From Parastagonospora avenae f. sp. tritici 18332-5 (Eukaryota > Ascomycota > Dothideomycetes > Pleosporales > Phaeosphaeriaceae), in NCBI GenBank assembly GCA_022559985.1, contig JAFJTR010000040.1, positions 1 through 64,000 on the forward strand: a stretch of 64,000 bases of DNA. Direction: 5' to 3'. Shown in pieces: positions 1 to 10,277 of this stretch. The position numbers and the translations under genes are program-made. Numbering within the stretch: the stretch's first letter is position 1; each line of letters starts with the position of its first letter. A model generated the notes under the pieces. It made no database searches. It had not been told where the DNA came from and was given only the letters and a program-made list of their open reading frames with translations.

Positions 1-200
1 CTAAGGAGAGATGGACGAGGTGGGCGAGGATGAGCTCTGCCCTGAGGCGCCAAGTCCGTGCAGGACTTGGCATCAACCACGTGAGATAGAACCAATCATT
101 AATGTCCTTCTCCGCCACGATCGATTGCGCAACGACGCTTTGTTCCATACCTATGAGGAGATACTCGTGCACCATTGCAATGATCTGTTTCTCTCCTTAG
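1..200. repeat. Short inverted repeat pair
   Basis: The window opens with CTAAGGAGAGA and the reverse complement of the same 11 bases ends at position 200, enclosing about 180 bases with no convincing gene. It could be the two ends of a small inverted-repeat element or coincidence. The left flank lies outside the window, so a target duplication cannot be checked. Confidence 0.25.
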
Positions 201-670
201 TACACTAAGTTCTGAGATACTTGACCATCGCTGTCATGGAAAGCGCTTTTCGTCATTGCTTCAACGCTCCACAGGCAGCAAAAATAGCAGCGAGCCATGA
301 TCACTGAGTGCATGATGTATTACAGTGGAGGGCGTGCTGCGTGAAGCCTTTCTATGTGCTTCAAAGTTTTGATCCCCTCGTGATATCCTATTGTGAGATA
401 TGCATTCAAGCTTCACGACACATCGGACGGTCAACGGAGACGTCAGATACTTCAGGCTGATCGATGAAGCAAGGATTCTAGGAAGATCTAGTTGCAGAGG
501 ATATGCACCTAGGTATGGACTCCTTATTTGGCCTTTACGACCTGCCATGAACGTCGTGTAACTTCCTAGATACACAGCCCCAGCGAATTTCCGACTCATT
601 CACCGCAGGCCAATGTTGACAGTCTCTCGATAGCATAATCAGGACTCGCAGCTAGCGGTCCATTACTCCA

Positions 671-2012
671 TTACCCCGAAGGGATTTGGCCGTCGCCTCC
701 TAGCTCCACCATACAAGTAAACCTAGCATCTTCATGCTCGAACAGGGCGTCGGAAATCACTTGCCAGCTATTCAGAGAATCTTCGAGATATTTATCGCCA
801 TAGTGGAAAGTGAGAGATGTTACCCTGCCTTCAGATTCGTGCAGTCTGAAGGCGTGGGTAACAATGTCGCGGACTTCAGGAACCCACAACGAGTCTGTCA
901 GGGTAAGGACTACGCTTTCAGGTATCTGTGAGAGGTCTGTCATCTTTGCGTTGACGAAGTCTCTCTGCGCCCTGTTCTTTGACTCGCGGTTCCATGACAC
1001 TGTCATCGACTTTGTCCTCTCTGTGGATTGGTCGTCCACAAGATCCGATAGCTGCAGTGGCTGCAGTGCTTCGTCAAGAGCTCTCATTCAACCCGGCTGG
1101 TATTCAGCTGGGATAGGTGTGGGAGCGTCCCATGTCGTGGGTCCGAAAAATTGCTTTTCCCATCGCGATTCGGCGGTCATGTACCGGTATTCGATGTGCG
1201 CAAAGAGGCAGAACAGCGATTCAAAGGTTCCAGGCTGGATTCGCTGTAGAAGGGACCAAAGCACGGTAACTCATCAGCTGTCAGCGCGACAGATGGCTTC
1301 GGCAGCTTGTTTCCCATCAGCTCGAAGAACTCAATCTCATCAACCGGGATTCTGTCGCTCAAAAGCCCTTTCCTGAGAGACTGTAAGAGCTGCCATATAA
1401 TTAGGCCGACGCTGAACATGTAGTCTCCTGAACGTTCGTTCATCTTCGGGACGTTTTCTTGTCAGGCCCAGTGCTTGTCAGGTCTGAGAGCTGCGAGCAA
1501 AGAGGGAACGACTTCTCGCTTGTAGCCTGGATATTCGAGAGTTCAGAGGTAGAATGGCAGTACTTCAGGGCTAGTGTAGAAGCGTCGGAACATGCCAATG
1601 TCGTTTAAGTCGCAGTACGCTGTAATTGTGCCTTCTGGGTTGTCGATGTCGATGAATTCAAATGGTTCGTGTCAGAGCGGCTGCTTTGCTCGCTTGAACA
1701 TGAGACAATGTCTTGCTTTCCACCAGAGACATTCTGGATCCGTCAGCCGAGCGCAAGGGTGCGTCATCTGTAGTTGCTGTCATGGGTTCGCGACGCACGA
1801 AAGCTGTGCTTGCGTCATTGACATTGCCAAAAGTGACATCTCGGATGCTTACTCGATCGCAGTGGGGGCGCACAATAGTCAAGATAAAAGACACTAGTAC
1901 AGAGAAGTACCCAAATAGTTGGAGTGTTAAAAGGAGTTGCTGCTTGGAGATTGGAAGCGTAAAGACGTCACCAGTGATGAATTGCAGAATGGGTGAGAGA
2001 AACGGAGTTTAA
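671..2012 (-). pseudogene. Decayed gene remnant, minus strand
   Basis: Three consecutive minus-strand open segments look protein-like but cannot be joined cleanly. The upstream one (about 2012 to 1658) holds a hydrophobic stretch around GYFSVLVSFILTIVR, like a membrane helix, followed by a Thr/Ser-rich tail. The next runs from 1443 through a stop near 1090 and contains WEKQFFGPTTWDAP. The last covers 1087-671. Stops fall between the segments and no splice sites bridge them well. I do not recognise the family. It could also be a live gene with introns I failed to place. Confidence 0.25.
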
Positions 2013-3098
2013 CTTGTAGAGAAAAGCTGCAGTATCGGTGGCGACTCTCACGTCGACGTTGCCGCTGGTGGCACACAAATGCTCATCTCTGTGACCCAAG
2101 GGAAGCTGAATTACATGGTCGCGCTCAACAATCATCAAGAAAGCCATATTCTACTCACCGGGTGCTCCTCCTAGCATATGGTCTAGATCTCATGGTTGAC
2201 AATGTAGCCTTATTGCACTGATACTGGTCATATTTTACAAGGGAAGAGGCAATTTAGGATTCTAAATGGAATGAAGCCGGAATCGAAGTCTTTTGATATA
2301 ATCCTGAGGTGGATTGTAAAGACTGTCGTGAACTGGAGGGTATGCATGGTCGAGTCTACGATCAGGTCATTGGTGTAGGATGTCAGTCTTTCATACCAGT
2401 ATTTTCCATCAGGCGTACCAGATGACGAAATTGCAAAATACAGTACCTATGGTATGGGATTTCAGGGACTACACCTGTGGGGATATCTGTGAGCCGTATT
2501 ATACACATCCTCGCAGTATGCTAAAACCCCGAAAGATTACGGCACAGCAGGCCAAGGTCTCCAGAGGCTCCGCTCACTTTGACTTTGCTCCCGCTCCTGT
2601 TCCCGCCCTGGTTCCCGCCCCTGCTTCCGCTCCTTCCGTCCTGATAGGCTAAGAGAAACCCTGTCATCTGCGCGCCGCTGCCTTGCCGCTTGAGTAAACG
2701 CTCTCTCCCGCAAGCCTTGCTTAGGTAAAAGTATCCAGTGTTAGTAGCACTTTCTTTGCAGCGCGATAGTTGCAGTAAGTGGGTGTACAATATTGTACGA
2801 TGCGGTTGATCAAGTTACGATTGTATATTGTTGCAGATTGATAATGTTCTATCTATCGTACGAACGCGTTCATATACAATTCTGCCGCGCAGAGGCCTGC
2901 AGGCCTATGCATCAGCAGCTCACGTGATAATGAGGATTGCTATGTACGGAGATCCAGAGCTGTATTTTGCTCCTCCCGCCTACGTCCATATTTTCTTAAC
3001 CACGCTCTAACTTCTCCAAGCTATCCATCATTTCAAAGACCTCTCAACCTCATATCAACCAACCCTTACCTGTCAATGCAAGTACCATCAGAAACAAC
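2013..3098. other. Intergenic, low-complexity patch
   Basis: No gene is supported here. Positions 2575-2645 form a pyrimidine-rich patch of repeated CCCGCTCCTG-like units that would read as Pro-Ala repeats. The last 200 bases are the pyrimidine-rich leader of the secreted-protein gene that follows. Confidence 0.5.
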
Positions 3099-3335
3099 AT
3101 GAAGCTCTCCACCCTCACTCTCGTCATCGCCATGGCCTTCACCGTCTCCGCGCACGAGCCCAAGAAGCCCAAGCCTGAGCCTTCGTGCACTCTCGAGGCT
3201 CAGAAGTGCGGCGAGTACAACATGCTTTTCACTTGTAGGTTGTTTCCTCCCTCTTCCGGCGAACATAAATGGATCCTTGAGCGCTTTTGCGAGGAGTGCA
3301 CGGGAGGCGACAAGGAGCCGGTCTGCTACTTCTAG
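3099..3335 (+). CDS. Small secreted cysteine-rich protein
   Basis: This 78-residue protein has a clear signal peptide: a basic start, then a hydrophobic core up to about residue 18, ending FTVSA. The mature part is about 60 residues, opens with a Lys/Pro-rich stretch (HEPKKPKPEP) and has six cysteines at 30, 37, 46, 64, 67 and 76, enough for three disulfides. Size, secretion signal and even cysteine count fit a candidate effector or apoplastic peptide, but no family is recognised. The start follows a pyrimidine-rich leader and an A-rich context (AAACAACATG). It is a single exon. A short tandem repeat lies just after the stop. It has no CGG-N3-CCG promoter site, so it is probably not part of the cluster. 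Confidence 0.6.
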   Translation: MKLSTLTLVIAMAFTVSAHEPKKPKPEPSCTLEAQKCGEYNMLFTCRLFPPSSGEHKWILERFCEECTGGDKEPVCYF

Positions 3336-3352
3336 AGCTGGACGCGGAACGT

Positions 3353-3407
3353 GTTACGTCTGAATGTTTACGTCTGAGTGTTTACGTCTGAGTATTTACG
3401 TCTGAGG
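3353..3407. repeat. 14-bp tandem repeat, four copies
   Basis: Four near-identical units of GTTTACGTCTGAGT lie in tandem; the first is one base short and the last differs by two bases. They sit in the presumed 3' untranslated region of the secreted-protein gene. Confidence 0.85.
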
Positions 3408-4858
3408 AGGTGGATGTAGGCGCCATGCTGAAATTTGAGTAGATGTCAGATTTCAACGTTGACACCACTCGGCGTAGGTGGATGGTTAAAGACATGGAAT
3501 CATGGATAGACAGCTGAACGATCGGAATGGCTGGAAGAGGTTCCACACCCCTGATATGGAGGAGCAACATCTCTCAAGACTTGGAAAGTGGGTGCTAGCT
3601 ACATTTTGACAATGAAATAGAGTCTTTGACCCCAACATGCTATTTTGCTTTTGCCCCATCACCGTGCTGTACCTCGCTTTCAGGTCGAAAGCTCAGAGTT
3701 CAGCTACTACGCCCAGCGTACTTTCGCAGCTGGCCTTTTAACATGTAAGAACTATTGTTCGATAGACATTACATGAGCCCATAGGATGTTCGCGGCAGCG
3801 ACATTGCACGTTTTCAATACACGTCCTTTGTTGAATGGGCTCCCTGCTAGCTAGCAAATGCTATCAGCACTTACGCGCAAGGCAGAAAGGTTTGCACGGT
3901 GTAGACATCGCACGAGGGGGGGTTGTGGGTAACTGGTGTTGATTGCTTCTCCTCTTCTAAGGCTGTGCAAAGGAAAGATATTTATCCCTTTGTGCGTACG
4001 ACGTTACACGAGACTATGTCACGTGACTGCTAACTGTGCACCTCAATGCCGCTGTTTGGACATCCTTGGTGTTTGTCTCTCTTTGTCCTCGAGCTTTCCC
4101 GTTGCAAGCTCACCTAACTCAACGCGACTTTCACTCCACACAATCAACTTTTGCTAGCAAGTAGTCGTTCGTGCTCTCGAATCGTTCATGAATATGTGGC
4201 GCTTGCTGCAAAGTATTTGTTGTTAGCCATGTGATTGCAGCGTGAGCAAGCTGTACCGTGTATACATACTGCAAGATGGGGCCTTAAGTCACGACTTCAG
4301 ACAAAGACTTAGACACTTCTACAACTAGGACCATAATTCAGACAAAGACTCGACCGCTTGTTAACCCTACTTGGTTCAGAATAAGCACAGTCTTCTACAC
4401 CCGAGAAACTCTCATCTCGCGCTTATAGAGCATGCGCCCACCGTCCAGAAGTGCGACGTTGAATTTGCTCTAAGTCACCTACCTTTGAATTCTGAGCAGA
4501 TCTATCGTGAGCTACCTCGTGTAGCAGTACCAATAGATGGCGACGAACTCCTGAGTCACTGGCCTTTCTTACTATTGAGAATCGACTCTGGCCTCGAGCA
4601 AGCAGATCAAAGTAAGAAAACAAGCAGTCTCCGTCATCAAGACAAATTGAAAGGCTCGTCGGATCTACGCCCTCGACCATAAAATGCATCCGCAACTGCG
4701 CTTTATATATTCCCTCCAAACAACGACAGAGCAACTCGGACTCAACTCAACGCAAGTTCGACCACGATACTCGTCAGTCCATTCACTTAGGTACACAATT
4801 TGTTGAGAATTTCCAACCGCCTCCTAACCTTGATTAGAAGCTATCATACATCAAAATC
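3408..4858. other. Intergenic, no gene supported
   Basis: I see no convincing gene. Two imperfect copies of a TTCAGACAAAGACT unit occur at about 4298 and 4337. The last 150 bases look like a promoter: a TTTATATAT box near 4703 lies upstream of the hypothetical gene that starts at 4859. Confidence 0.4.
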
Positions 4859-5245
4859 ATGTCCACAACTGCTACTGGCTTTGGCGGCAACCAACATTCG
4901 TCAACAACTTCGGCCTCAATTCCACCCTCTGGCGACGGGAAGAGCCCCCAGATAGCTACCTGGTTGCCGGCCCTAGCCCTCGACTCCAACCCCCAGAAAA
5001 CTTACGTCATCAACGGCTTGGGTCTTTCCCCACGATACCGCCGCACGACGCTTGTCGAGGCCCGATCCTTCGCCCAGATCTACATCATTCTAGATGGAGA
5101 CACTTACGAGACCGTTCATCAACTTCCCGCCGGACCCATGATCAACCAGACGATGCCAACCGCCACTGGCACAGCTCAGCAGGTCACTGAGATCGAGGAG
5201 CAGGAGACGGCCATATCGACTGGCACTGGTCCTGCTGCTGATTAG
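4859..5245 (+). CDS. Hypothetical protein, Ser/Thr-rich
   Basis: A 128-residue reading frame with a TATA-like box about 155 bases upstream and a good start context (AATCATGTCC). The N-terminus is Ser/Thr/Gly-rich, the middle (about residues 30-95) is compositionally ordinary, and the C-terminus is Thr/Gln/Glu-rich. It has no signal peptide or membrane segment, and I recognise no family. Translation ends at TAG 5243-5245, but the same frame stays open beyond it and a well-formed intron (5268-5314) joins it in frame to an acidic Ser-Asp tail ending at 5382. The stop may therefore be a recent nonsense change, or the tail may simply be untranslated. Confidence 0.4.
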   Translation: MSTTATGFGGNQHSSTTSASIPPSGDGKSPQIATWLPALALDSNPQKTYVINGLGLSPRYRRTTLVEARSFAQIYIILDGDTYETVHQLPAGPMINQTMPTATGTAQQVTEIEEQETAISTGTGPAAD

Positions 5246-5267
5246 TACAATGCTTCTCAGGCTCATC

Positions 5268-5382
5268 GTAAGTAGCTTACCACTTTTAGACTTCATCTTA
5301 CTTACCCAGTTCAGACTGCGATGCCTTGGCAAGCACTGACAGCGACGACAGTGATAAGTCTAGTGATAGCGACAGCGATTAG
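5268..5382 (+). other. Intron plus in-frame Ser-Asp tail after a stop codon
   Basis: Directly after the hypothetical gene, GTAAGT at 5268 and an acceptor at 5314 define a 47-nt intron. Splicing it keeps the upstream frame and adds about 22 codons dominated by Ser and Asp, ending at TAG 5380-5382. Only the TAG at 5243 separates the two parts. Confidence 0.35.
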
Positions 5383-5811
5383 CATAGTAAGTCCCGAAGC
5401 CTACAATAGGTTCTACTTGTGCTAACAGTTTTGAGTAGTGTTTATGACGTCTCGCGGATCCAGCTTAGTCGAACCTTCTTCAGTGGCTTTGGCCTTTAGG
5501 TTGGGAGTCAAATAGATAGAATGGTACCCATATAGAGGAAGAATACGGATAGAATAGGGGCTTAGACAGTAAACATGTGCTATGAAACTATCTTGAAAGA
5601 AATTTCAAGTGAAGTGAAAGGACAATTATATAGAAGCGAGCTACAACACCAGACCTACAGCGACAAGGTCATGGGCAAAGTTTATTTATTCTACAGCCAT
5701 GTTTGATTACTAGTATTGCATTGTGAAAGGCTTAAAGTCTTGTGCTTGGTTCAGACTCTTAAAGGTCGTTCTCGCGTCTAACTGAAGCTGGGGCTTTGCG
5801 AGAAGGAAGAT
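5383..5811. other. Intergenic between convergent genes
   Basis: AT-rich sequence between the hypothetical gene and the 3' end of the alpha/beta hydrolase. I see no further gene or repeat. Confidence 0.5.
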
Positions 5812-6819
5812 CTACCAGCCACGTGAGCCCGATCCTCTTGATGCCTCGCAAAACTTTCCAACCTGGTAGCCCCACGCTTCTTCGCTCTCTATTTCTGTTC
5901 CCAAAGCCAAGAACGGACTTATGTGGTTCTGTCCGACGATTGTGTCAATCGTGAGCGCGTTCTTGCTCGCAGCGCCTCCAAGACTCAACCAATTTTTGAC
6001 AAATCTATCTCGGGGTCGCAAGCACTCCTCTTCTGGGTCCATCTCTGCGTTAAGCACCATAAACCGAGTCTTGCTTTTGAACAAATCGAGCCCGCCCTGC
6101 TGCGATCGAATTGCACCTTTCATGAGTGCCAAAGGACAATTGCGCTCCACGTCTCCAAAGAACTTGTTCAGCACATCTCTGTTGGTTTCATCCTCAACAC
6201 CCTCGTATGAGAATGGTACGGACAACATCACTATCCCTCTGAGTATGGTACTTCCTTCACCAAGCACGTCTGTTCTCATCTCCTTGAACTGGTTGCAGAA
6301 CAAATAAGTTGAGACGTGCACGCCACCGGCCGAGTTGCCTACCACAAATAGATCGACATCATGCTTGGCCTCTCCCTCAACGCCTCCGAGTCTATCTCTA
6401 TTCTCGCTTATCCACTTCACCGTCAATGCCACATCTTCGCCTCCTGAAGGGAACGCGGCACCGTGGGACAAGAGTCGATAGTCTGGAACCACGACCGTGT
6501 AGCCGAAATGACGCGCAAAGAACGAAGCTACGTTGGCATGCACGAGCCCGTCAAGTTTCGGGATGGGTAGAGTCCGATGCCCTTGGACAAAGCCGCCGCC
6601 ATAGAAAAATACGAGCACAGGTCGTCGGTTGTTGACGAGTTTGGCATGTGCTGGCGTGTATACATCCAGTTGGTGACGTGCAGTAGGACCATAGGAGAAG
6701 GTGGAGCAGGGAGTCGATCGGATTGTTGAAGCTTTGGCCCGGAGAAGAGGCGCATAATGCGCGACAGTCGGGAAGATCTGGTCTTGGATCCGGGGACCAA
6801 GATGCTTGAGGTGAGCCAT
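5812..6819 (-). CDS. Alpha/beta hydrolase (carboxylesterase/formamidase-like)
   Basis: A single-exon, 335-residue alpha/beta-hydrolase-fold enzyme, expected to hydrolyse an ester, lactone or amide. The nucleophile elbow is GNSAGG with Ser163. The acid is probably Asp261 (NAEMDPEE) and the base His299 (GQNHIS). The oxyanion segment reads FFYGGGF at 72-78, with Tyr where the hormone-sensitive-lipase family usually has His. The early YGPTARHQLDVYTP segment resembles kynurenine-formamidase-like and fungal acetyl-hydrolase relatives. It has no signal peptide, so it is probably cytosolic. It is the leftmost cluster gene on promoter evidence: a CGG-N3-CCG site lies 106 bp upstream, in the promoter shared with the divergent coiled-coil gene. 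It may deacylate or open a polyketide intermediate (inference). Confidence 0.8.
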   Translation of the reverse strand: MAHLKHLGPRIQDQIFPTVAHYAPLLRAKASTIRSTPCSTFSYGPTARHQLDVYTPAHAKLVNNRRPVLVFFYGGGFVQGHRTLPIPKLDGLVHANVASFFARHFGYTVVVPDYRLLSHGAAFPSGGEDVALTVKWISENRDRLGGVEGEAKHDVDLFVVGNSAGGVHVSTYLFCNQFKEMRTDVLGEGSTILRGIVMLSVPFSYEGVEDETNRDVLNKFFGDVERNCPLALMKGAIRSQQGGLDLFKSKTRFMVLNAEMDPEEECLRPRDRFVKNWLSLGGAASKNALTIDTIVGQNHISPFLALGTEIESEEAWGYQVGKFCEASRGSGSRGW

Positions 6820-6924
6820 GGAGTTCTCTCTGCAGGCTGTTTGGAGATCCTGGTGGACTTCAGTGACCTATGACGCAGTAAATAACATAAAGCTGTACAT
6901 GGGGTTGGCAGGGCGATCAAAGCT

Positions 6925-6933
6925 CGGAGTCCG
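6925..6933. promoter_or_regulatory. CGG-N3-CCG palindrome (hydrolase / coiled-coil gene)
   Basis: CGGAGTCCG in the divergent promoter, 106 bp from the hydrolase start and about 170 bp from the coiled-coil start. It is the leftmost cluster-type site. Confidence 0.6.
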
Positions 6934-7024
6934 GGGACGATCAATGGCGCTAGAAACACACTGGTGGCGCTAGAAACATGTGCTATACTTGATTTGGACC
7001 CGCACCTGCACCTCCACCACAATT

Positions 7025-7078
7025 ACTCGCACGCGCTACGCTCAACTATCACCACACACTCGCACGCGCTACGCTCAA
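7025..7078. repeat. 21-bp direct repeat in 5' leader
   Basis: ACTCGCACGCGCTACGCTCA plus one A occurs twice, perfectly, at 7025-7045 and 7058-7078, a 33-bp offset. It lies just before the coiled-coil gene start. Confidence 0.8.
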
Positions 7079-7102
7079 TTAACACTACACACGCTCACAA
7101 AA

Positions 7103-7750
7103 ATGTCTTCAATTGACGCCAACGCGTCCGCCTCAAACAAGCGCCAAAGGGTAGCATCGCCATCTGAATTCAATCAAGCGCCAAGCATCGCGTCCTGTGA
7201 AGCGCCAGCTTTTGCGTCCGATCAAGCGAATGTGTCCGACCAAGTGCCAAGCATCGCAGCGTCCAGTCAAGCCAATGCATCAAGCACAAGTTCGAGCCAG
7301 GCCACACACTACAACGCGTTAGCTCTCGCCGAAATCCTGAAACTCAACGAGGAGCTTCGCCAAGCCAAAGCACGCGAAGACGCCTTAAAGGCAGAGATCG
7401 AGGCCTTGATGTCTTTTTGGACAGAGAACGAGGCCTTGAAGGCAAAGAACGAGCGCTTGGAAGACGAGCTTCGCGATAGCGAAGAACATTGCCAAGAATT
7501 GGACATCGGGTGGCAGGACCTCGACACCGAGCGACGTATCGAGTCGATGCATCAAGGGTCAAGCAAAGCACAGACTAAGCAAGCAGTTGCGAACACGACA
7601 CTATCGGAAGAGAATGGCAAGCTTCGGGCAACTTCCGATAGATTCAATAATTGGAAAAAGAACTTCCTCGCTGGAATCGACAAATCGAGTAAGCAGATCG
7701 CTGAGCTCAAAAAGATGAGCGAGGACTACAAAAACATGTTCAAATCATAG
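7103..7750 (+). CDS. Coiled-coil protein with Ser/Ala-rich N-terminus
   Basis: A 215-residue protein. The frame is open upstream to 6980, but the first ATG in good context after the repeated leader is 7103. Residues 1-70 are low-complexity Ser/Ala/Gln with a basic patch (NKRQR) that could be a nuclear signal. From about residue 75 to 150, and again near the C-terminus, there are Leu/Glu/Lys/Ala heptads typical of a coiled coil. No enzyme motif is visible. It diverges from the hydrolase and shares its CGG-N3-CCG site, so it may be co-expressed with the cluster, although its role is unknown. Right after its stop the same frame runs into a 27-bp minisatellite. Confidence 0.55.
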   Translation: MSSIDANASASNKRQRVASPSEFNQAPSIASCEAPAFASDQANVSDQVPSIAASSQANASSTSSSQATHYNALALAEILKLNEELRQAKAREDALKAEIEALMSFWTENEALKAKNERLEDELRDSEEHCQELDIGWQDLDTERRIESMHQGSSKAQTKQAVANTTLSEENGKLRATSDRFNNWKKNFLAGIDKSSKQIAELKKMSEDYKNMFKS

Positions 7751-7936
7751 GTTGGTTTCATCCCGGCTGCATTCAAGGTTGGTTTCATACCAGCCGCACT
7801 GAAGGTTGGCTTCATGCCGGCAGCACTCAAGGTTAGTTTCATATTAGCCGCACTCAAGGTTGGTTTTATGCCGGCCACACCTAAGGTTAGCTTCATGTAA
7901 GCCGCACTCAAGGTTGGTTCCATGCTGGCCGCTTTT
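7751..7936. repeat. 27-bp minisatellite, seven copies
   Basis: Seven tandem units starting GTTGGTTTCAT and ending CACTCAAG begin immediately after the coiled-coil stop codon. The unit is exactly nine codons. On the plus strand, in frame with the preceding gene, it reads as KVGFMPAAL-like repeats for about 45 codons. On the minus strand it reads as MKPTLSAAG-like repeats that are also open. Copies differ by 2-8 bases. Confidence 0.9.
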
Positions 7937-8104
7937 ATAGTAAGTTACAAATCGAATACGCTCTCCCTGAGTATAAGTATCTTTGCAAGTTACCTTCGAT
8001 TACAACCACCGCTGACTATAGTTGGGTTCGATGTCTTTGTCTCGAAAGAATTAGATACGTGGTTCACTGAACACAAATGCTGACCGAGTAGATTAACCGG
8101 GCCA

Positions 8105-8326
8105 TAATGAGTCGGCAAATCTCTTCCACCTTTCCCGAGCGAGAATGGGTGAAGAGGTTAAGAGGTATGCTGTATACATTCAAAGATCTTTGTCGAGTTA
8201 GGTAGAGTATCCCATGGCTGCGTATATCTGCAGAATCCCACTAAACTATAACAAGTATACCTTGAAAGACTATCAGCTTATGTCGTGTAGGTGCAGAGCA
8301 GGCACGAGTTTTGCACCTGCCTTGTG
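8105..8326 (-). mobile_element. MITE-like inverted-repeat element, degenerate copy
   Basis: Aligns along its length, in reverse orientation, with the better-preserved copy at 39809-40026. Shared landmarks are the GTGAAGAGGT block near the left end, a GTATACATTCAAA-like core, and the right end TAGGTGCAGAGCAGGCACGAG followed by TTTTGC. The left terminal repeat is eroded and no target duplication is visible. Confidence 0.5.
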
Positions 8327-9199
8327 GCGTTGGGTTGCCATTTCTCCCACCACGGCGCGTGGCACACAGCCCGACCTCACCACACGGCCGTTGCAAATGT
8401 CGGCCCCCAAAACAATTTTAATGCATGACAGCAGCGAAGACCTCAGGCAAGATCATTATGGCTAGACGAGTATTACATTAATCTCAAAAACGACCAGCTC
8501 AAGGCTGATCTCACGAAGACGACCAGTTTGAACTGATCTAGAAGACGGTCAGCATGAAGCTAGTCTCAGTATTGCCGCATTGTCTGGGCTGAGGTGTCGA
8601 ATTAGGCGTGTATCGGCCTGCTCTTTGGAACGACTTGCGCTGGGCAACACAGAACGGCGACTTAGCGTCCCTGACCCGCTCGAATGGCGATGTTGGCTCG
8701 TTGATGTCATACGGGTGAAGCGTCTCTGCAAGCTTTCGCCCATGCTTGGAGAGTTCGCTGCGCAGGACCTTCTCGAAATCCCTGGCGAGAAGCTTACCAA
8801 CTTTCAACAAGCCCGCCACACGGTTTTCGTCTATTCATTTCTTTGGTTGAGATCGTACCTCCATCGTCGCCTGCTTGTAGCCACGAGCGAAGACTTCATC
8901 GTGAGACTCTTTGCTGGCTTATAGAATGCTTGTGTGTGAAGATGCATTTTTCCATGCCTGTGTTCTGCGGCTCGAATGCCTACTTTACATGCAGGTAGTG
9001 CTTGTCGCTCAAGTCTCGACGAACCATGCGTCGCATTCAGCCTGTGTTCGGGCGACGAGTTTATTGTGGTTGCCAGCGTACTACATGAGACTTTGTTTTT
9101 GATTGGTTTGTTGTGTTTCATTGTCGCCTTTCGGTCGCAGTAGCTCCCAGATACTGAGGTGTTCTGTTGCTTGTAGTTGCCGCATGTCTCCAACAAGAC
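8327..9199. other. Intergenic, degenerate short repeats
   Basis: Three imperfect 26-29-bp units beginning ACGACCAG/ACGGTCAG lie at about 8488-8570. Several overlapping open frames occur on both strands, but those on the minus strand start at GTG or have odd composition, and I do not support a gene. Confidence 0.4.
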
Positions 9200-9396
9200 C
9201 ACTGTCCGCCTTCACCTAACGGGAAGGATTAAGAGCTAGCCTAGATACATTCAATAACTTTTATAAGAATGAACAAAATGTCTTGCAGCAATGACGAAAT
9301 ACAGGCCTCTATATACACTTCTTATTACGCTCCTAAAGACTATTAGATTACTTCGCACATGTGCAGAGCGGACACAAATTTTGCCGTTGCCTCGTG
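9200..9396 (-). mobile_element. MITE-like inverted-repeat element, degenerate copy
   Basis: Same family and orientation as the copy at 8.1 kb. It carries AGCCTAGATACATTC near its left end and ends GGACACAAATTTTGCCGTTG followed by CCTCGTG, matching the terminal repeat of the intact copies. The left terminus is poorly preserved. Confidence 0.55.
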
Positions 9397-9550
9397 TTGC
9401 GCCAGTGAACCCTAATCCACCTCGCCGATATGCAGAAGCAAAGTCTTGTTTACCTCGAAGAATTGCATTGTGCCACTCCCCTGACTAGAACAATATCTCT
9501 AGCGGCGATTGTGCTGAGCACGCATGGACTAGAGCAAGGCTCTCGACCCA

Positions 9551-9958
9551 ATGAGAGTCCTCGGAGCTCATCAGGACCCCAGCAAACGTCCGTGTTACGA
9601 TGGGGATGGGAAAGCTTACAAATACATTACAACCAAATACCCTCTAAGCTATCGCATCATCACCAATGAGCAGAGTGGACGGGCGAGAGTGGCGTTTGAT
9701 TCAGGTCGTGATAAAGCACCGGTTTACCGTCAAGGAGACTTGCTAAGTCAGCTCGTCGGCGAGCTGTATCCAAGCTTCCATCCCAACTGTGACAAAGGGG
9801 AATTAGCGCTTCCGAACAAGTATCACCTACATTGGAAAGATAACGACATCTGGGCTTGTCACATACAGTATTCCTGCAACCCGTGTGCAAAGATCGTCTT
9901 AAAAGCGGTAGGCTGTAGGCGTCGTGTAGTCATCGTCGCTACCAAAGACATTGTGTAG
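9551..9958 (+). CDS. Small hypothetical ORF
   Basis: A 135-codon ATG-initiated frame with ordinary composition and a cysteine-containing C-terminal half (HIQYSCNPC). No signal peptide, domain or intron is recognised. It lies between a MITE copy and the dehydrogenase promoter. It could be a short lineage-specific gene or chance. Confidence 0.2.
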   Translation: MRVLGAHQDPSKRPCYDGDGKAYKYITTKYPLSYRIITNEQSGRARVAFDSGRDKAPVYRQGDLLSQLVGELYPSFHPNCDKGELALPNKYHLHWKDNDIWACHIQYSCNPCAKIVLKAVGCRRRVVIVATKDIV

Positions 9959-10150
9959 TTTGACATTGCTGGATCTCGCGACCAAGGTGCGCGATCTCTC
10001 GTCAGTGTTGTTTGTAACCAAATTCTAATCCTCGTATTCTGTGTGCTAACTTTGCACCGACTGGACGTCACCATCAGCTTTGCTTGGCTCGACTCAGATT
10101 TGTCACTTGATCTCGGCTACCTACATCTATCTCCCTTGAGGTGCGGACGC

Positions 10151-10159
10151 CGGAGTCCG
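10151..10159. promoter_or_regulatory. CGG-N3-CCG palindrome (maleylacetate-reductase-like gene)
   Basis: CGGAGTCCG, 119 bp upstream of the dehydrogenase start. Confidence 0.65.
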
Positions 10160-10277
10160 AGTTTCTACATCATATCAGAAGCCTGGGAACAGCAAGACCA
10201 TAACGTCTGACAGTCAGGGACGAAATTCACAAGCCTGATCAAGAGCAAAGAAGCATCACGCCGAGCAAAACCCAACA

